DNA of 25,329 nucleotides. Origin: Jimgerdemannia flammicorona. Taxonomy: Eukaryota; Mucoromycota; Endogonomycetes; Endogonales; Endogonaceae. The stretch spans positions 1 to 25,329 of the forward strand of contig RBNI01000984.1 of NCBI GenBank assembly GCA_003990745.1, written 5' to 3'. Numbering within the stretch: position 1 is the first letter of the stretch; every line of letters begins with the position of its first letter. The position numbers were made by a program, and so were the translations under genes. Shown one piece after another: positions 20,974-25,329 of this stretch. The notes under the pieces were generated by a model that did no database searches, was not told where the DNA came from, and worked only from the letters and a program-made list of their open reading frames with translations.

Positions 20974-21147
20974 CACATCGAGTATGAAGTTGAGAAAATC
21001 TTAGACAAACAAGTCTGATACCATTGTACAGAATATCTAGTCAAGTGGATGAGTTACCCTGAATATGATGCCACCTGGGAATCTGCTACCAATTTCAAGA
21101 ACTCCCAAGACCTCATTCAAGAGTTCGAACAAAAAGGAACTCATTGA
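20974..21147 (+). pseudogene. gypsy chromodomain
   Basis: IEYEVEKILDKQV, a TGA, YHCTEYLVKWMSYPEYDATWE and FKNSQDLIQEFE make up a full chromodomain fused to the integrase C-terminus. The aromatic cage positions Y, W and W are readable (YEVEKIL, YLVKW, ATWE). In chromoviruses this domain directs integration to heterochromatin marked by methylated H3K9. One in-frame TGA at about 21016 (Arg expected) breaks it. The frame stops at TGA 21145-21147, or a little later at TAG if that TGA is also a mutated codon. Confidence 0.93.
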
Positions 21148-21447
21148 CTGCCCATGAGGTTCTCCCCTTAGATAGTAGATGACTTACTGTACTGATCAGG
21201 CACATTACACATCAGGGCTCTCTAAGGGATATAGCATCAGAAACAAGAGATATAGGAAAACCCTATAAATCCTGCAACCAACGAGGTTCGAACCAGTTCT
21301 CATCTGATCAAGATGACACTTTGGCCCTCGCCTTATACAAGAATGGCCAATCCTTGCCAATAAGTCAATATATTTAATTTGAAGTTTCTTTTAGTCTTAC
21401 TGTTTGTTATGTATAACTTTGAGAATACAATGAGGATGTTGATTCTT
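21148..21447 (+). other. gypsy 3' untranslated stretch
   Basis: About 300 bp between the end of the chromodomain and the polypurine tract, with no ORF. It contains a perfect 10-bp palindrome GGTTCGAACC at 21285-21294 (see rejected items). Nothing else recognised. Confidence 0.6.
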
Positions 21448-21460
21448 AAGGAGGGGGAGA
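21448..21460 (+). promoter_or_regulatory. polypurine tract
   Basis: AAGGAGGGGGAGA directly before the TG of the 3' LTR, the expected plus-strand primer for second-strand cDNA synthesis. Confidence 0.9.
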
Positions 21461-21863
21461 TGTAAAATTTTAGTATAGTTTATTTCTTTTCTCTGTCTTT
21501 CTTGAATATTCTATAACCTTCCAGCACTTTCTGTATACTTAGAAACCCCCTTCTTGATGCTGAGCATTAACTAGTACTTATTTAGTTAGTCACTAAATGT
21601 CCTGGAAACTTATAGAACTTTATTTGTCATTATTTGTCGTCTTTGCTGAGAACTTTTCTCTTGGTATTTTCCTTTGATTTCTCAGATCCTTCCAGATCCT
21701 TCTTTCAGATCTTGTATAAATATCCCCTTTGTTCTCATGAATAAAGCTCAGAATATTTTCTCTCAGAAATCCTTTGAGAACACTTGAATCCTTAGTATCT
21801 CTTTGAGCTACTTAGGACCACCAGAACTAGTTGCTTCCTTATTTAGAAATTAGAACCATTACA
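21461..21863 (+). repeat. 3' LTR
   Basis: 403 bp, TG...CA ends (TGTAAAATTT to CCATTACA). Aligns without gaps to the 5' LTR; by hand I count about 40 differences, all but about two of them transitions. Carries TATAAATAT and AATAAA. Confidence 0.95.
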
Positions 21864-21868
21864 GATCA
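21864..21868 (+). repeat. 5-bp target-site duplication (right) of the gypsy element
   Basis: GATCA, identical to 9907-9911. Confidence 0.93.
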
Positions 21869-24800
21869 GGTGAAGTGGACTAGAGAATGGGGAGAGGCTA
21901 CTGCTTAGAATAGCAAAGTGGCGATTCTGGTGAGGAAGGATAGAGGGGACTTGGGTGGAATTCAGAACTGGGGGGACTTTTTGGTCTAGAGAGAATGATA
22001 CTGACCTGGGTGAAAATCGGTGAGGGTTGGCTCCTGCTACTGCCCTGTAGTTAGGGGTGAGCAGATTGAGTGGATTAGGGATCTGTTAGAGGAGGGGGTC
22101 TTCTTAGAGGAAGGTGTCAATGTTCTGAGAGGTGACTTTAATATGGTGCAGGATCTACAGCTAGATAGAACTGATGGAGAAAGGAGTGCAGGTGGGAGGA
22201 GTGGTGGACTGGATAAGTGAGAGGAGGTGGAGAACCTTAGCTCCTTAGGGGCTATGGGCAAAACACAGTAGGGTGACAAAAGGGTCTATACATACTGGAT
22301 AAATAGACTGGATATCAGGATGGACTGGATTCTGATGGCTGAATGTTGGAGTGCTGATGTTTGGAGAACTCTAGAGGTGGAGTGGTGCCCTTGGTCTGAT
22401 CACTGAGGGCTATTGGGGCAGGGACAGTTTGGGGAGAGTGGAGATGGATCTGGACATTGGTACCTTAACTCCTCTCTGCTGGCCGAGAAGAGGTGGTGGA
22501 AACTATAGGTGGAGGATGTCCAAGTGAAGATTGCCACCTGGATATATGAGAGTTCTTCTGTGGATATTCGATGGATGAGGTTGAAGGAGGCTGCGAAGAT
22601 TTATTGGGGTAGAGCTAGTAGGGAGGCTGGGAGGCAGAGAAGGAAGCAAGTATGGTGTGCTTCTAATAGGCTGATTAGATTGCAGATAGAGTGGGCTGAG
22701 TTGCTTAATTCTGAAGAGGTAGAGGATTGGAGGTTAGAGTAGGCAAAATTGGAGGTAATGGAGCTGCAACAAATATTGCAAGTGGAGGAGGAGATCTGTA
22801 TAAAAGGAATGGCTGTCAGACTATAGTGGCAGGGGCTTGAGGAGAGAGAGTGGCCCACTAGGTATCTATTGAGACTCCTCCAGACTAGGAGGGTGCACCA
22901 CTGATGGGATGGGATCTTGGATGATAAGGGAGATATGGTGCATGACACACAGCAGATCTTGGGTGTACTGAAGGAGAAATGGAGGGGTTTGTGGAGTGAG
23001 GAGGAAGGGGGGTGGATGAGGAGGCAATTGAAGACACACTGGAGGAGTGAGAGTCACCACAAGTAGAAGGGCTAGGTGATTTGATCTTACTGATCCAAGA
23101 GGAGGAGATCCAGAGAGTCCTTGCAGCAACTAAGCTGGGAACAGCACCAGGAGAGGATGGGTTATCTTAGGACTTCTGGACAAAGATGGCGAAGGTTCCT
23201 GGAGTATTAGGAGAGATGGCTGCCCTCTGTGATCATGTTCTTTTGAATGGCATGTAGGTTGGTGAGCAGAACTTGGGGCTGGTAGCCTTACTGTACAAAG
23301 ATAAGAGGAGGAGGGAGGACTGGAAGAACTGGAGGCCAATCATACTTCTGGATATAGACAGGAAGTTGGTGACTAAGGTGATTGTTGTGAGGCTACAGAA
23401 GGTTGCCCAACAGGTTCTAGGTGAGGAGCAGTAAGGTTTTGTAGGAGGCAGACTTATCAGAGATGGGACTGCCTGGGTACATGGCATCATTGAGAGGGCC
23501 CAGGCTTACAGACTGGATGGTAGACTGGTCTTTTTGGACCAGGAGAAGGCCTATGACCATGTTCAGCAGGTATGGCTAGGCAAGGTACTGGATAGAATTG
23601 GTATTCCCCCAAGATTTCGGGCTTTTATGCTGAATTTGTTAGAGGGCAGTAGGGCAGTGCTAATATGTAATAGTCACTGGGGTTTGGCATTTCCCTTGGG
23701 AAAAGAAGTTCCTCAGGGAGACCTGCTATCTCCTATCCTTTATGCCCTTTCATTGGAACCTTTGATGGATAGGATACATCAGAGGGTAGCAGGGCTCTCT
23801 TTGTATGATGTGGTGTGGAAGGTGGGGACCTTTGTAGATGATATAGTAGTTGGCCTTGGATCAATAGCAGATATTGAGGTGCTCAAGGAGACAGTGGAAT
23901 GGTATGAGGTGCACTCTGGGGTGAAACTCAACTAACATAAGTATGAGACAATAGTGTTAGGGAATGGGCTGGTAAGAGGAGATGTCATTGGAACAATTGT
24001 CCCTACAGGAGAGGTAGTGCAGTATTTGGGCATTTTCCTTTCTATATATGGTTCTGTTCTGCCATGAGTGTAGTGGGAGAGGAGAGTGGCCATTTGGGGG
24101 GAGGCTCTTAGAGGTTGGGGGGGTTGCCACATCTCTCTGATAGGGCAGATGTCAATCCTGAATGTCTACTGGTTTCCCAAGCTATGGTATATGGCCTACC
24201 ATTTAGACTTCCTGGCCTAGGTGGTAAAGAGACTAATGAAACTGGCTAGAGATTAGATTTGGGCAGGGAGGAGATCCTAGATTAGTTAGGATACTTTTGC
24301 AATACTGGTGGTTAGAGGAAGACTAGGCCTTATAGACTTTCCTAGACAGCTGCACTACCTGCAAGCTTGGTGGTTGAAAAGGGCTGTTGAACTGTAGGGG
24401 GGAGGTTGGGTGCCACTGCTGCAGAAGGTGTGAGAGATGAGGTTCTCCCCTCAGGGGTCCTCAGGAGATTTGCTATCTCTGATAGACCTGGCTAGAAGCC
24501 GATGGCTACAGTATAAGGGCTTCTGGTGGGGGGTGGTGGATGGAGTACACCGGATAGGAATGTGCTGGCAAGGCAATGAGAGGGAGGTGCTGTAGGGTCC
24601 AGCTATGTAGCAATGGGACAGACTCCTTCTGGGGGGTGTTCTGCTTGCTGAGTTTGATATTGGTGATGGAGTAGAGTATCAGAAAGTCTTGGCCAGGATC
24701 TTTGACCAAGTTGCTGGCAGGCTGTGGGAATTGGAGAGAAGTGGGACTGGGCAGGAGTCTGGTCATAGAGTGCTGAGATATGGTAGTGACTTCCTCCTAA

Positions 24801-25329
24801 GTTCTGGATAGTTTGGTGGCAGATGTTGAGGAGGAATATCATGTTGAATTTTCATGCTGGGCATCTTGTAGAGGATGGCCATTTAGATTGTGAGGAGTGT
24901 TATAATATAGGGCAAGTAGGGGGATTTGTGCAAATATCTGAACATTGGCTGGGAGAGTGTGAGATTCTGGGGGACTTTTGGATAGCAGTAGGAAATCAGC
25001 TAGGTGTGGCAAGGAGACCAGATGGAGAGAGAGATCGCTAGGAGGATTTGAAATCTAGGCAAATGGGTAGTGTGGGCAATGGCTAGCTCACTGTAGGGTG
25101 GGTTTTAGCAGTATGGGTAGGGCTGGCTGGACATTGGCTCTTTATTTTCGAGGAGGAGCAGCAGATGGATTTACAGGAGAAGTTGTCAAGATGGGAAGGG
25201 TTGATGGGAGATCTGATGACTGGGTGGTGGGTGGGTTGGAGTCCTCAGGGTGGTACATCTGCAAACAGAGTAGTGGGTGAGTAGAGATAGTATTAGACAA
25301 AGTGGTCTTTCATAGGGTAGGGATGGGAG
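21869..25329 (+). mobile_element. LINE copy B, 3' segment (runs off the window)
   Basis: Continues LINE copy B from codon GAT-CAG of ORF2, in frame. It covers the rest of the endonuclease, the linker, the RT and the C-terminal zinc finger. By comparison with copy C the window ends about 100 bp before the poly(A) tail. Confidence 0.9.
21869..25329 (+). pseudogene. LINE copy B ORF2 (main part; its first codons lie at about 9760-9911)
   Basis: The protein begins left of the gypsy insertion (SLNMNGL at 9790, LKANLFLLQDV at 9855) and resumes at 21869. Endonuclease motifs: SKVAILVRKDRG, GSCYCPV and GDFNMV (21900-22145). The linker with WGRASREAGRQRRKQVWCAS follows, then the RT: NWRPI-like block and DRKLVTKV (23330-23390), FLDQEKAYDHVQQVW (23535), VPQGDLLSPILYALSLEPL (23710) and a catalytic box read as FVDD (23831-23842; FADD in copy C). 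The C-terminal finger LDCEECYN...SEHWLGEC lies at 24885-24960. Most defects are TGG to TAG/TGA and CGA/CAG to stop, plus several shifts between 22740 and 23460. Inactive. Confidence 0.88.

Larger units (their letters stand above)
9912..21863 (+). mobile_element. full-length Ty3/gypsy chromovirus carrying a dUTPase
   Basis: Bounded by two 403-bp LTRs and a GATCA duplication. Without LINE copy C and one copy of its duplication it is about 6.0 kb, normal for Ty3/gypsy. Domain order: gag with CCHC knuckle, dUTPase, aspartic protease (DSG), RT (YIDD), RNase H, integrase with GPF motif, chromodomain. The coding region begins at 10383 and is one fused frame, except for a one-base loss near 19340 in RNase H. 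Dozens of stops, an integrase catalytic Asp to Asn change and LTR divergence of about 10 percent show it is inactive. RT before integrase plus chromodomain identifies it as a chromovirus; the species-level family is not recognised. Confidence 0.95.

Noticed and set aside
21285..21294. GGTTCGAACC, resembling a tRNA B box
   Set aside because: The flanks do not form a T-arm stem on either strand and no A box or acceptor stem can be found, so it is probably a chance palindrome in the gypsy 3' region.

Overview
The window looks like nuclear DNA of a filamentous fungus. It has short spliceosomal introns with CTAAC/CTGAC-like branch points, an AT-rich background, a chromodomain Ty3/gypsy element, LINE elements with poly(A) tails, and a multi-exon gene whose conserved core I associate from memory with expanded uncharacterised families of Mucoromycota. 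I read it as Mucoromycota-like with moderate confidence; the sequence alone does not prove this.

Left part (1-5900): a decayed, frameshifted transposase-like gene on the minus strand runs off the left edge (to about 1323). Next come an intergenic stretch (1341-1787) and a 12-exon uncharacterised gene on the minus strand (1788-4712). One intron of that gene uses a GC-AG donor and carries a tandem, strongly foldable 45-bp repeat. A 330-bp shared upstream region separates it from a divergent plus-strand pseudogene (5042-5882) with a zinc finger of WRKY/GCM1/FLYWCH/FAR1 type, probably the N-terminus of a Mutator-like transposase. It is cut off by a LINE.

Right part (5922-25329): essentially a nest of retroelements. 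LINE copy A (minus, 5922 to about 7626) abuts the exact 5' end of LINE copy B (plus, about 7627 to past the window end). Copy B is split in its endonuclease domain by a complete Ty3/gypsy chromovirus (9912-21863; 403-bp LTRs, 5-bp target duplication GATCA). That element is itself split by LINE copy C (minus, 11811-17722; about 18-bp target duplication, about 50-nt poly(A) tail). A, B and C belong to one LINE family (ORF1 plus ORF2 with AP-endonuclease, reverse transcriptase and a C-terminal zinc finger).

The most interesting item is the gypsy element. Between the gag zinc knuckle and the aspartic protease, in the same reading frame, it encodes a complete five-motif dUTPase domain. LINE copy C inserted exactly inside motif 5. 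Without the nested LINE the element is about 6.0 kb, ordered gag - dUTPase - protease - RT - RNase H - integrase - chromodomain. All elements are peppered with transition-type stop codons (CGA to TGA, CAG/CAA to TAG/TAA, TGG to TAG/TGA). The two LTRs differ almost only by transitions, which suggests cytosine deamination (RIP-like or 5-methylcytosine decay).
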